Notes: generated by a model not told the origin, from the sequence alone. A DNA stretch of 64,000 nucleotides from Mactromeris polynyma (GCA_032209605.1 JASFXZ010000013.1:6409401-6473400), one strand, 5' to 3'. Positions 26,230 through 39,600 are shown, counted from the stretch's first letter. Made by a program: numbers and translations.

Positions 26230-26760
26230 TTTGTCATTCTCTGATTGTCTGACTTTTACTAAGCCAGTGTTTGTTATTTATGCGTCGCTGGGGCTCAATA
26301 TAATACACCCAGGTTTCATCCCCAGTGAGCAACTCAGAAATTTTACTAGGATTGCAATTTTTATATTCTTTAAAACGTTTTTGGCACAGCCTAGACGCTT
26401 GGCCTTCTGGTCTGGTGTCAACAAGTGGGGGATCCATCTAGCACTAAGCTTCTTTAATTTCAGTCAATCAGAATATGATGGACGGTCCCTATTGAAGTGC
26501 CTAGACTAATAGATATCTGGGAAACAGTATATCGGTCATCTTTATCTACCATAGCTCTAACAGCAGCACTGTTTCCCTTTGTTGCTGCAACAACAGGCCT
26601 ACCAGGACAGTTACTGTCTTGCAGCCTATATAGACAGACCCCTTAACATTTTTAACCCAGCGAAAAACTGTTCTTAGTGTCACCGTAGAACTATCATGTA
26701 TGCGACACAATTCAGAAAAAAATCTCTTTTGGAGATACCCGCAAAGAAACTTGGGGTTTA
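26230..26760 (-). pseudogene. Broken mariner-like (Tc1/mariner) transposase remnant
   Basis: On the minus strand, fragments in shifting frames match a mariner transposase. A helix-turn-helix-like part is followed by SISLGTSIGTVHHILI, then RWIPHLLTPDQKAKR, then LTGDETWVYYIEPQR, which holds the first catalytic aspartate region. At least one frameshift separates the linker from the catalytic part, and the reading frame stops soon after (near 26234). It is an old, inactive copy with no complete ORF and no terminal inverted repeats that I could define. Confidence 0.75.
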
Positions 26761-27621
26761 ATGTAAGCCCTGAATTCTATTTTTTCTTCAGGTTTCATTA
26801 TAGCATTGAAATATAGCCACTATGATATATGAGTGTGTATAATTCAACAATAAATATCTTGGTCAATTTTAAGCGGATTAAATAAATATTTCACAGGTGT
26901 AATAAATGAACATCTCGCAGTCAACTACATGAAATTCCTATGCTCTTATGCAACGTGGTTTCTACGGAATGCCATTAGTGACATAATTTATTGAATGCCC
27001 CTCGTACAAAACAAAAAATATTGTAAAACGACATTTTTTTCAGGGAATTGCAGGACTTTTAATATGGTAATCAAGAATAGATATACAAAAACGAATTTAA
27101 TACATCAAGTATGATTACAGATACAATACTATTTACAAATAAATATACATTATTATTTTCCTTAATAAAAGGGGCCGTCTCAATGTTTTGCTTCTGCTCG
27201 CCACAGAATCATAAATCATAAACTGTAATGTTTCAAGTAGCTGTTGCAATTAATGTGAAAACATGGCGTCGTTTTTATTACGATTTTTTTTTGTGCATTT
27301 GGGCCAAAAATCTCAGGGAATGTCATAAATAAGTAAATGTTTTAAAGCGTTTAGTTTACAGTGATCACAGAATAAATCAACAATTTCAACTCTATTCCCT
27401 TTTAAACAAAACATAGCTTCCGTCTTAATTACATTGACTGTTATACCCCACTCATTACAATAACAATGTAGTTTATACGCCAATATCTGCAAAGAAACAT
27501 CGGGACCCATAATTTATTTCAGATAATACCAAGTATTCGGATAGAAAGTTGTCGAATAAACGAGGTCCGTCTGTATATATTTTCCTTTTCTCGTTTTTTA
27601 AGCTTTCCTCAGTAATCGAAG

Positions 27622-27966
27622 TCAAACCAAATATATATACAATACATGGTACTTCTTTCCTTTACAAAACAAATATATATACAATACATGGTACTTCTTT
27701 CCTTTACAAAACAAATATATATACAATATATGGTAATTATTCACTTAACAAACCAAATATATATACAACACATGGTACTTCTTTTCTTTACAAAACAAAT
27801 ATATATATAATACATGGTACTTCTTTCCTTTACAAAACAAATATATATACAATATATGGTAATTTTTTCCTTTACAAAACAAATATATATACAACACATG
27901 GTACTTCTTTTCTTTACAAAACAAATATATATACAATACATGATACTTCTTTCCTTTACAAAACCA
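27622..27966 (+). repeat. 42-bp minisatellite, eight units
   Basis: Unit CAAATATATATACAATACAT followed by GGTACTTCTTTCCTTTACAAAA. An alternation of GGTAC and GGTAA variants suggests a three-unit higher-order repeat. A partial MITE end (ATAAACGAGGTCCGTCTGTA) precedes it at 27508-27576. Confidence 0.9.
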
Positions 27967-28227
27967 AATAGATTCGTGCACAGAATGTCATTATCATGGC
28001 TCACTGTCTTTAGCGTGTTTCAAGTAAAATCGAGAAAACTTTTAGAAAAAAATGCTTGTTATGCTAATTCCTCGATAATTGTTAAGTGTAAATGTGTCAC
28101 ATTTTTAGCAACACTACACAAAATGGTAAATTAATAGATAACAAAATCAAATATCAAATCAACTGGAAAGATAACGTTTAAGAGGCAAGACATTGTTTTC
28201 GCTTCTCATCTAACTTACGATTCATGT

Positions 28228-28412
28228 TAACTGTTCGTGTATGTCCGTAACCTTGTCGGAAAAAAGGTATCTGTTCTGTTTTGATAGAAAAGTAAACCAA
28301 ACAGCAGTTATAGTTTTACGCACGAGAGCATTTCATGCCCTAAATTGACATGGATCGGTCCTGAAAGTTTATACACCTGTTCGCGGTCAATCTAACAGCA
28401 CTTTTCTGTCTT
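28228..28412 (+). repeat. Left member of a long inverted repeat pair
   Basis: GTTCGTGTATGTCCGTAA through CGGTCAATCTAACAGCACT is found reverse-complemented at 32197-32366 at roughly 85 percent identity by eye. The outer ends of both face outward, as long terminal inverted repeats would. Confidence 0.75.
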
Positions 28413-28543
28413 CTAGATTTAGATTTTCAGGCGTATATCCTAAGCTGACATCAACCTGTCTTGACAAGTGGGATGAACATGAAAATATTTCATGCACACG
28501 AAAGTCATCAATAACAGGAACTCATTCATGTGTCATGAAAGTA

Positions 28544-28686
28544 TAGCTTTATTGACATGTCAAAATTTGCATATCTTCATGGTCATTATACACGATAAAT
28601 TAGTAATCTGGCACTTTCGATAAAAACTAATTTATCGTGTTCATTGACTTTGTAGATATGCACATTTTGGCAGGTCGATAAATCTA
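28544..28686. other. Long hairpin: 61-nt arms, 21-nt loop
   Basis: Arm 28544-28604 pairs with 28626-28686 at about 80 percent. The innermost 16 nt (ACACGATAAATTAGT and neighbours) pair perfectly. It could be a small MITE or a fold-back RNA source. The repeat nature of its surroundings favours a MITE. Confidence 0.65.
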
Positions 28687-28984
28687 TACAAAAACAACAA
28701 CTTTTATTCAGCATTAAGCAATAAAACATGCTTCTAGCCTACATAAATAGAAAAAATATACAGGTAAACAGATGTAGCGAATAAGTCATGATAATTAATT
28801 TAGACAAAGGGTAATTTTAATATGAAGCTTAAGAAAAAAAGGAAATAATAATCATACTATGTATTGGCATGTGTATTATTATAAATATTTGGAGAATGTT
28901 TTAATCTAATTCATTTCTAAGTTTGTTTGAGTTGTACATAAATTTCGCGAGATTTGTGAGACTTTTTTGTTTTTTGTTTTTAGA

Positions 28985-30600
28985 CATCATTAAATCATAA
29001 AATTTATTCAATGTTGGTCAAGTGTAATATTTAGATTTGATGAACTTTTTTCGCTTACATGTATAAAGGACAAATTATTAAAAAGTGATATTCATTGTCT
29101 ATCATTTTGAATTGATTCAGATCATTACAATATTTACAATATCTTTCATTTTTGGGTACATCATTGTGTCTTCCTTGCGCTATTTCTAAATTATGTGGTT
29201 AGAGACGAAATCTACTTATAGCTATTTTGATTTTTGTATCGATAGTTATATTATCAAGATACGGTTCAAGGGAAAATGAGAATTTGAATCTACTATATGT
29301 TACTAACCTTTTGGAATTATTTATATTTGAAGACCACGTTTGTTGATATTGGTCTAGTATTCTTTGTTTTATGCTATCAAACGGTAAATATTGATTGCAT
29401 GGTTTCGCCATGTATCTGACATTCCTAGATTATCTAAAATTGATTTAATTTGATACCGCCTAGTTTAGTCCATTATATGTTATATTATTTTCAGTATCAT
29501 GTGTTAACATCTTAAACAATTGATTTAACAGTTGAACTATTATTTAGTATATGAATTTTAATCCATTATCTAATCATATTGATTTTGATTTTTATTTTCA
29601 TCGGATGTCTGCCTAGTCAGCCATACAATCCATCTAAATTGGTGGAATTATTTACTATTAGCATTTTTCTACCAACTTTTGTGTGTTTTCCGTCATTTCC
29701 TCCCCAAGCTACGGAGCAATAATTCAATACTGACATAACCAGAGAATCAAATAGATTACATTTTTCTGACGTTTTGAATTTAAATTTATAAAATACAGAC
29801 AATGCTCGATGTAAGGCTTTTGGTGCATTTTCAGCAATGTGTTTTTGTGTTTGGTACCAGTTACCATTTTTAAATAGATATATACCTAGGTATTGAAATG
29901 ATGATACAATTTCAAGTTTTTCATTATAAAGATAAAAATTATAGTTGGTTGGTCGACCTTTTTCAAAGATCATCACTTTAGTTTTATTTAAGTTTATCTT
30001 TAGGACAAATCTATTACAGTACTTTTCTACGTCACTTAGCATACATTGTAATGATTCCGGTGAAGTAGCGAATAGTACTTGGTCATCAGCGTATAATATA
30101 AGAAAACGGTTGAGAACATTTACTGAACATAATCCATTTAGGTCTGTGTTGATATTATCTATTCATAAAGAGAAGTGACGAACTAGGATCGCCTTGTTTT
30201 ACTCCTTGATATGAACCGATATGATTAGGATGAAGCTTTCCGTTATGTTTTATTGATGATCGTACAGCAGAGTACATACTTTTTAATGCATTTATCATTT
30301 TTGTACTAATGTTTTCTTTAATTAGATTTTGCCATAACAATGTACGGTTTATTTTATCAAAGCATTTTTCATAATCAATGCAAATACTGTATAATTGTTT
30401 TACCTGATTGTAAGACTTTAGTTTTGATTGCATGTAAAATGAATATGCAGTCGGTAGTGCTTTTTGTTTTTGGAAACCAAATTGACAAATTGATAGTTTT
30501 TCATATGTTTCACTCCATAAAGTTAATATATTTATCAAAATTTGATAGTTTTTCATATGTTTCACTCCATAAAGTTAATCTATTTATCAAAATTTGATAG
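28985..30600 (-). pseudogene. Degraded non-LTR retrotransposon (LINE): reverse transcriptase and C-terminal region
   Basis: Minus-strand frames give RT blocks in order: FGFQKQKALPTAY, YSICIDYEKCFDKI, GSYQGVKQGDPSSSLLF, LILYADDQVLFA (the YADD catalytic box near 30090), LKINLNKTKVMIFEKG, and LGIYLFKNGNW. Further down lie the C-terminal PHNLEIAQGR, ERYCKYCN and EYHFLIICPLYM typical of LINE ORF2 ends. Frame breaks occur near 30155-30180 and between 29617 and 29411, with an in-frame stop near 29200, so it is dead. The 5' portion is truncated and runs into a 52-bp tandem repeat. Confidence 0.85.
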
Positions 30601-30810
30601 TTGTTCATATGTTTCACTCCATAAAGTTAATATATTTAACAAAATTTGATAGTTTTTCATATGTTTCACTCCATAAAGTTAATCTATTTATCAAAATTTG
30701 ATAGTTTTTCATATGTTTCACTCCATAAAGTTAATATATTTATCAAAATTTGATAGTTTTTCATATGTTTCACTCCATAAAGTACATCTATTTATCAAAA
30801 TTTGATAGTA
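30484..30810 (+). repeat. 52-bp tandem repeat inside the LINE remnant, six units
   Basis: Unit AAAATTTGATAGTTTTTCAT ATGTTTCACTCC plus ATAAAGTTAATCTATTTATC. CACTCC recurs exactly every 52 bp at 30511, 30563, 30615, 30667, 30719 and 30771. The first unit is LINE RT coding sequence, so the array grew from the element. Confidence 0.92.
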
Positions 30811-31084
30811 CATTTTGTATAGGATATTATTCAATGTTAAAACATTGTTATGACGTACTGTCCATTATTATTATTATTGGCCAGTAGACTTTCAAATAAT
30901 GGACAGTTACTATTACACTGTACACAGTACAATAATATAATTTGTAGTGCACACAAAGGATGACGTCATGACCATGTTTTAAAAATATCCTCTAAGAAAC
31001 GGAGCTGCGATTGATGATAAAACAGAACATTCCGTGTTGAATTTTTATTCACCCAACATGATTTTAAACACACTACAGTCATGT

Positions 31085-31240
31085 TTGTTGCTTGTCGAAG
31101 GGTAAGTTAGTACTGGTTAGATTTCAGTCCAGGAAAAACTGGTTAGGTGAACCGGCCGCCGTATATAACTGAAATATCGTTGAGAAACGGCGTTAAACCT
31201 GATGAAACGAAACGATGCTAATGATCAATCAATAACGATG
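31085..31240 (+). mobile_element. Headless SINE fragment
   Basis: GGTAAGTTAGTACTGGTTAG and CAGTCCAGGAAAAACTGGTTAG match the central and 3' part of the SINE at 62799-63020 (AACTGGTTGC, TTCCAGGAAAACTGAC). Confidence 0.5.
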
Positions 31241-31744
31241 TGTGCAGTTCTTGAATAAAGTGTCACAATCCCACTCTCAAATGAACATTCATGTTAAGTA
31301 TCACTGTCAAATATGCTGTTAATAAAATCCATGTGATATAAATCATTGCAAGAACTGTCATACGATTTGTTTAAATCCATTTTTTAAATCGGAACTGACC
31401 ATGTTGTCTCTTTGAAGAACTAGCAAAAAGTGAATCGATTCAAACCTAACTATTCAATTAGTTGACAATGGGATGAGTCTGGAAATATACAAGAATTGCA
31501 TTTTTTGCAATACATGTGTATCTTAAAACTGTCCAATAAGTGGTCAATACAGCCACATACACGTTCAGTGTATACGTAATTCTGGTTATATTTTAACGGC
31601 CTGTTTACACTACCTGTACAGTTAACTAAAAAGTAAATTGAATCCATTCCATAAAAAAAATGTAACAACATCCCATTAAAGGTAAAACTCATAGAATAAC
31701 TTTTAAATGAATTTTATTTACAATTTTGACAAATAATTGATAAA

Positions 31745-31935
31745 ACAGAGAGAATACGTAACTACGGGGAACGCCACATACACAAGACAATACCTCCCCA
31801 CGCAGACCTCAGGAAAAATAACAATCCACAAAACATAAGGCACTTAAGGAGGCCAAACGGTACACATATTAAGGAACAGAGGCACAAGGAATGGCCCAAC
31901 AGACCATAAGGAATACTTAGGAGAATCAAAGTGGA
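31745..31935 (-). repeat. Dispersed repeat family F, copy 4
   Basis: Shorter copy beginning GAGAGAATACGTAACTACGG on the plus strand, aligned with the other family members through GGAGAATCAAAG. Confidence 0.65.
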
Positions 31936-32196
31936 TATACTATCCACATGTGAAGTTGGCGAAAAAACAAACACTACGACACATAAATGGCCTTTTAAAG
32001 TGGTACAAGTATATCGACAGTGTATAAAGTGCTTTAAACACGAAACACATGGGAATTTCATGATTCTTATGTTTTCGGTAAGAGAAACGCCTCAAACTGA
32101 CCATTATGTCCGAGAATAAAGCAAACTCGGCACTTCTCTGACATAATGGACTGTTTTCGGCCTTTCTCCCTTACTTATACCTCTGTAATTTATAAC

Positions 32197-32366
32197 AATA
32201 TAGTGCTGTAAGATTGACCGTGAACAGGTGTTCTTTCAGGACTAGTGACATGTCAATTTAGGAAATGAAATGCTCTCGTGCGTATAACTATAATTGCTGT
32301 TTGGTTTACTTTTCTTTCAAAACACAACCGCGGCTTTTTCTCCGTCAAGCTTACGGACAAACACGA
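32197..32366 (-). repeat. Right member of a long inverted repeat pair
   Basis: Reverse complement reads GTTCGTGTTTGTCCGTAAGC and then aligns with 28228-28412. Together the two members bracket about 4.1 kb that includes the LINE remnant and a hairpin. Confidence 0.75.
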
Positions 32367-33409
32367 ACTTTTCAATACACATATAAGGAAATGAAATGGA
32401 CCAGGTAATATATTCATACGTTCGCGGTTAATAAAATCGCACTATACAACATAATCTGTCATACTATTCCCAATTGTTAACACAAAGGTAAAATGGCCTG
32501 AATTTGAATCACAACCAATTAGAGACTTCGCTAAGTTACAATTAGCACTAATACATGGCTAAAGCAATGTGTTACCCGCAGAATTAATCACGTTATCTGT
32601 GTTTCTTGTATCCTGTACTCCAATTAAAAACTAGTTCAATATTCTGTATAATTTAACTGCAATGGTTGATATACTGAACGCAAACGGTTTTATTACCGGT
32701 TCTAGCATTTACATCACTTATAACTACAATTGTATATAAATCATTATTTCTGCGGAATTTTGATTCTATAATTTAAAAACATGGCATACCATATAGAATT
32801 TTGAGGATATAGGCAAAACTAATGAAATGTCAAATTCCATGTGGATAAAAAATGCAAAGTTTCACTCCAATGAGTCAATCGTTGTCAATGGTTACACTTT
32901 ACAACTTATGGTCACGTGATAAATGTATCGCCAATGACTGTAGTCTGCGGATATTACAGACTAAATGTGCATCATTTACCAAAAAATATTTTAATCGCAT
33001 TGATTCTTGTTTTCGGCAATGTATGTTCCATGGCCGACGAACAGTTATATGGAATTCATATTCTTAGCTAAGATCGAATGCAAGTTTGTATCAGTAAGCA
33101 CAATGAACGAAGGTAACAGTACGATTATGTCTGACAATATGGTACATAATCCGATTTATTCCGACTTATTTGAAGTTTCTAGAATAATCTTCGTCTTAAA
33201 ACCGGAATCTGCTAACACCGTGTACCAGATGGTAGTGTACATCACGATGTGTAGAAAAAATGAGGCGTAAACAGATTTAAGTCACGAGGCAAAGGCGTGT
33301 ATGTCGTGATGACTGACATGTTATATACAACACTTTGCCTCTGAGTCGACGTTCCAAGCCCTAAAGTTTCGATTTGGGATAAATCAATTTTACTTACGTC
33401 AAGACTGAG
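32367..33409. other. Intergenic upstream of the VWD gene promoter
   Basis: AT-rich, no gene supported. Short open frames at 32852-33067 and 33007-33270 overlap each other, lack homology and are not joined by splice sites to the VWD gene. Confidence 0.45.
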
Positions 33410-33445
33410 TATAAAAATGAGATTTTGTTGACCCGCTCAGCATTG
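33410..33445 (+). promoter_or_regulatory. Candidate core promoter of the VWD gene (TATA box and initiator)
   Basis: TATAAAAA at 33410-33417 is followed about 29 nt later by TCAGCA (A at 33439), a good match to an arthropod/mollusc-type initiator. The spacing is right for a TATA-Inr core promoter and would give a 5' UTR of about 150 nt before the ATG at 33590. No transcript evidence is available. Confidence 0.45.
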
Positions 33446-33589
33446 TCCCGGACATATGTTTTAAGGGGATCAAGAAGCCGGGGACATATTCACACAATTT
33501 ATCGTTGAAATAATCTGAAACATAAAACACGGGAATAGGACTGTATTAAACGTCACCCGGTCGTTCCGCGACCCTTAAAGGGACACACA

Positions 33590-33666
33590 ATGGCAGGCAA
33601 TACCCCACCATTGTTAGTATTCTTGATAGGAATTTTGATATCGACGCCGATTAGCGTCAACTCGAC
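33590..33666 (+). CDS. VWD gene exon 1: start codon and signal peptide
   Basis: ATG at 33590 opens 25 codons beginning MAGNTPPLLVFLIGILIST, a hydrophobic core followed by small residues (PISVNS) typical of a cleavable secretory signal. The exon ends at a strong donor (GTGAGT) in phase 2, matching exon 2. The start was chosen because it gives a signal peptide in frame with the cysteine-rich exons and lies about 150 nt downstream of a TATA box. Confidence 0.85.
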
Positions 33667-36600
33667 GTGAGTATAGATACATTATCATATTATTCATAGT
33701 TATGTTCTTAAAGGTAGATAATCTTTTTTATCAAAAAATGTTGAATAATAATTTAAGAGAATGGTATGTTAATGCCTTTATACAAACACTCTCTAAAACA
33801 CTGCATTATAATTTTCTTAGAAATTACGTGGACCAGCAAAACTCTAGTCTGATACAAGTATTTTGATTGTTTAGCGCTATCTCGGCGTCTAGGTCAGGAT
33901 AGAAAAAACCTGTATCGGACTCGTGTATTTGTGGTTTTGTGAAAGATATAAGAAAAGTGACAATGCATTATTGTATAGGTCATCTTTATGAAGGCATTTA
34001 CCTCTGATTTACTCATATTTACGATTAAGCATATTTTGACAAAATATCGACTATCTGCCTTTAATGACGTTAAAAAAAATTTTTTTTAATTTTGGAATAT
34101 CTTCGAATATTCACAAGACAAAATATAAGTCAGTGAATTTATTGTTTTACAAGATTCTGACATGTACATTATAAATAGAAAATGCTACGTGATCAAAAAC
34201 CAAAACTCATTTAAAATGTTTCAGAAATATTTTTGCTATTTTGTGTTTGTTTAATGACATTAAATACGTTAACAATTTGTACATCTTCTGCTCAATCAGT
34301 TTAAGTGCTTGATGTGTATGAGATCAATTTCAATGTAAGTTTTTTTATCCAGGATAAAACTCACAATGCAGACTGTAGTTTGTAATTGAATAAATCAAGT
34401 AAAATAATCAAATTCTGATTAGGGAGTCATAATTTTGATGGGGTTTAGGTCCTGGTCCCAATTTCACGAAAATGCTTAACTAAGCAAAAACAAATCAAAA
34501 TTAGTTTATTTGGTTATCGAATAAATTTTTCTTAAAACCTGTGTTTGATATTAGAAATTCTCAGTATAAATTTATCGAAAGAGCTGAATTTGACATTTTT
34601 TCTTATTTTTTAATCATATTTGTACAAATATATTTTAAGACTGATGAAAGATATTTAAGAATTACCACAAATATATTTGTTCTCTATAGATTGTTTGCCT
34701 GAAGATACTGGTGATTGTTTTATATTAACAGTACAAATACCTATTTTTTCTCGCGCGGAAATCAACATTTCCAAACCTTTTGATTGCACGTTCTGAAACA
34801 ATTGATAAATATATTTAAGACATTTACTAACTACATAATTAAGCATTTTCGTAAAATCGTAACCTGATCCTTGATCCGAGGACTGCGAGGTCGAATACAA
34901 TCAATGGTGGGACTGAACCGCACACTTTACAATTCCTGAGTTAGACGCGAGTATTGGTGGGCTACCAAGGAAGCAAGCATCGAGAGGGATTTACATGTTC
35001 CACAATTATTATAATAATTCTATTTATTTCCGCCCTGTGATATTTAACCTTATTTCTGTATTCATTTTAGATCTTAGAAAAAATGTGAAATTTTATCGGT
35101 TCTTTTTTTAATTACCCTTACTTTATTGAGATAGCATTTCGTGTATTTTACTCAAACCGTACAACAATAATTAAACATGGGAAGAATATACGCGTTTAGT
35201 ACATTAGTTTGGCTTCATCAGTTATATAAATAGTGTAAGGTGGGGCAAAACGCCCATATTAAGCAATATTTTACGATACAATAATAACCATCAGTTCGAT
35301 GAAGACATAACTGGCTATACGTGGAAGTTTGCACAAGACCTATACATTTATAACATATTTAACGCGAGATACAAAACGAGATAAAGCTCAATGAATTGAA
35401 CATAACTTCATGATGTTTGCATTGTATGGGGCAAAACGCATTTTGATAATGGGCAATAACCTCTAAACATTTTATATATATAAATAACTTCTGACAAAAT
35501 GTATAACAATTTCGCGATCATGTAAGCACTGCATAAATACCGTCATACAAACGCATGAATGTCAAAAATCGAGAATACAAGATGTACGAGGCAATACTAA
35601 AATATTAACTAATCAGCGTTAACACAAAATAGAGTAAAATTACAAAAATGACAATTAAAAACTTATATTTGAAGATACATGATTAAATTTTCGCGGTATT
35701 CACATCTGTGTAAGACGTCGCAAAAAGAATATCGCGCGGCACGGTAAATCTAACGATGTCAGAATGTTTACGCCTATAAATAACAATAACATTTTTTTTT
35801 TTATCAAATCGATGTAAAATAAATACATTTTTCAACAAACTAACTGAACATAAAACTCAGATACGATATAAGCAATGTATACAATAATGCGTGTTTACAA
35901 TTACGACATTGTACGCTTAATATATAAAAAATACGTTCACGGAAATGAAACCACTTTCAGGAAATGTGAATATACAAAAACCGGACAGAAAGCAGAGAAA
36001 AAGGCGCCATGTGCCGACTTCACGAAGATGACGATTGACGGGTATAAGTTCGACAAGGAAGCGTCTGGTCTGGACTACAAAACCCAAGAAGAACTCGAGA
36101 AGTTTATGCAACAGGCCATCAAAAAGGGAAGACCTACACCAGTCTGCGTATATACAAAGTGTGTATTTTCTTTTTTTTTTTTTTATTTGCTTTAATATTT
36201 CGTCGCATTATTTCCAGAACCCCATAACTTGTGTTTCGTCTTTTCGAGAAAAATAACTTTAAAGTGTTATCCACTTAAGATATTTGTTACATACGGGGTT
36301 ATGGAATTGCATTTTATTTAAGTTATGTACATTCCAGAACAATATAGGTAGTACAGATAGAAAGAGCTTGCAAAGACGGTTCCAACGATACCAAATACTC
36401 AAAACCGCCAAAGACTGAGTTACGGGGTTTTGGAATTAAGGCGACGATTTATTCTGTTGTATTGTCTTATTTGAACAATTGTTTGTGTAAAAACCAAACG
36501 GATATGCACGCGAATTTCGTGCTAAGCGAAATTTAACAAAATAACGATTTTTGCCAAAAATGCTCTGGGATTCGAACGCACCCCAATCAAACATAATTCA

Positions 36601-39600
36601 TAACATATGCGTTTTGTTTTGAATGGTAAACACACCCATTTTACCTGTATTATTTCACTATTAAAAGAACATATACGCTCGAATGATTGTGGTTTATCTA
36701 TAATCGTAATATCAGCCTTTATGCATCGTTTAACTCTAATCCAATCAAATCACACGGTTGTGACTCAGCCACGCCCTCTGGCGCACTATTAACACGATAT
36801 TCTCGTGCGATTATGTTAATTTTATCTCCATATTTTCTGTATGTAAATATCAAGATGGCAATGAAATTGAAAATGAGTTTAGATATATCCAGTCACATTG
36901 TAATGACTGGTCTAAATTTGAGGATAGTAACATCACGCTTCGGCTTTTTACGGTATATGCATTTATAATTACAGTAAAACTTCACCTAAAGACCACCTCA
37001 ATAATAAGACCAACTCAAAATTAAGAACACAATTTTCATGTCCATTTTCATCGTTTCGCTTTTTATTTAACTTCAATATTAAGACCACCTCAATATCAAG
37101 ACAAGTTTTCAAGGGTCTTATATTGAGGTTTTACTGTATTTTGTATTTCATAACTAGTTTTTCATTCCATGTAGATAAATAATAATAATAATAATAATAA
37201 ACTTTATTTATTGAAGGTAACTCCTTAAGCTAATACACATAAAAACTTACATACATAAACTTATCTAACAAGAGGCCTTCATACATACATAAATTATTAC
37301 AATACAAAGAGAACACAAAGATGATCTCAAACCTATAGCAACTGTAAAGCGATTAAACCTGTGTTTTTAAGTCAAAGTTAAATGAACATGCGTATTGATA
37401 TAGAACATTAACGTACATTGTATTTAAAGTACCAATCTTGAAAGTATTACCAATGGATGGAGTAGTTTGGTTAACATGTTTAAACAAGTAAGACGACAAT
37501 TATATCAAAACAGCTGTCGTCTTTCCACGGATCATATAGACTAGGAATGGTTACTGAATCAGAGGTCAATGAATGAAAAATGTGGTATTTGAATATTTGG
37601 TCAACCTTCCGACAAATCTTCGAATATTCGATTTTCATGTATAAAAACCGAAGTGTCCATGAAAAGTTTAAAAAAAATATATATACCTACATACATACCT
37701 GCACAACTTTTGCTGGCTATGGTTATGCCAAATATTTTAAAGGTTGAGCTAAGACGTAAAAGTATCATCTACCACTGGCGAGACAGTGTGTTGCGAAAAA
37801 GAAAGAAATGACTCAAAAAAATATCTGAGACGTATTGTGTATAACCCTGGCCAGCACAGTTACCCTTTATACTATATCTTCACTTAAATTGTACTTAAGA
37901 CTATTTTAAGTCTGTTTTGTAATTTTGCTGAGATGACCTAGTGTATGTTGTGTTTACAGAGAGTACGAAGAGACTGTGACTACGTGTTGCTCTGGATGGA
38001 CAGGGGCCAATTGTGATAAGCGTAAGTATATCCCCTTTTATAAATTATTTTATTTTAATATAAATTTTTAGTATCTGTTATCGTGTCACCGTATGGTGGT
38101 ACATTTATCATTCAATGTGTTGAAATCAATGAAGATATATAAAATCAAAACTTAAAACTCCAATATGTACTAAGTAGGGTTTCATAATTCACGTTCTTTT
38201 GGAGTTATAGGACTGTGGGTTTTTTTCAAAATTTATTTTGAGTTATGAACTGTGATCAGTTGTTTCTAGGTTACGTGCAACTCACTCGAGATTCAAACCT
38301 AAAACTTTGAAAAAATTAGCAGCCGGGTGCTTTTCCGACTGAGCCAACCGGATATAGTCGGACCTCGTTCATTCGAAGTCATTTGGTCAGAAATTTTATT
38401 TCGAATAATACGTTGTTTCGAATAGCCCAATTCAAATTGACGTGCCTAAGAAAATACAACGGGACTTGATATTTATTTCGGATGATACCAATTATTCGGA
38501 TAAAATATTGTCGAATAAACGAGGTCCGACTGTACTATGATGCACAATACATTCTGGTTGAAGAATTTCGAATATTAAAGCTTTGTGATAAATAGCGGTA
38601 AATGAATCAATTTCTATGTATCGTATTTATTTCTATAGCTGTCTGCAATCCACCATGCAACGTAGGGAATTCCAAGGGGTGTGTTGCACCGAATGTCTGT
38701 CAGTGTAAGGACGGCTACACTGGCTATAGATGTGATGATCTTGTTAAACGTAAGTTACACTTTAAAATACAGTAAAACCTTACGTTAAGACCACCTTGAA
38801 ATTAAGACCACCTCGTCAGTAAGACCACCTCGTCAGTAAGACCACCTCGTCAGTAAGACCACCTTGACATTAAGACCACCTTGAAATTAAGACCACCTTG
38901 AAATTAAGACCACCTCGTCAGTAAGACCACCGTGAAATAAAGACCACCTTGAAATAAAGAACACCTTGACATTAATACCACCTTGACATTAAGACTACAT
39001 TGACATTAAGACCACATTGACATTAAGACCACCTTGACGTTAAGACTACATTGACATTTAGACCACCTTTACATTAAGACCACCTTGAAATTAGGACCAC
39101 CTTGAAATAAAGACGTCCTTGACATTGAATCCACCTTGAAATTAAGACCACCTTGAAATTAAGACCACCTTGACATTAAAACCACCTTGAAATTAAGACC
39201 ACCTTGAAATTTAGACCACCTTGAAATTAAGACTACCTTGACATTAAAACCACCTTGAAATTAAAACCACCTTGACATTAAGACCACCTTGAAATTAAGA
39301 CCACCTCGTCTCTAAGACCGAATAATTGAAGTTTATAGACGCAATACTAAGCTACAAAATTAGGACGTCGCGTCAGAATGTACATAATTAGGACGTCGCG
39401 TTAGAATGCACATAATTCTGAAAAATCTTTTGCTTGAACAAATGAAGAATAAATGAGATACTGACAAATATTTCCACGTTCGTTTAGTTCTATAAATCCC
39501 AATTAAGCCTCCAAAACATTTTCGGACATTTGTTTAGTTTGTGACGTCACGACTTTGATTGGGAAACACTCGACGTCATTACCAACGTCACTAATACAGG

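Noticed and set aside
27549..28004. Overlapping repetitive open frames on both strands (up to 140 codons)
   Set aside because: All derive from the 42-bp minisatellite; open frames in several registers at once show periodicity rather than coding.
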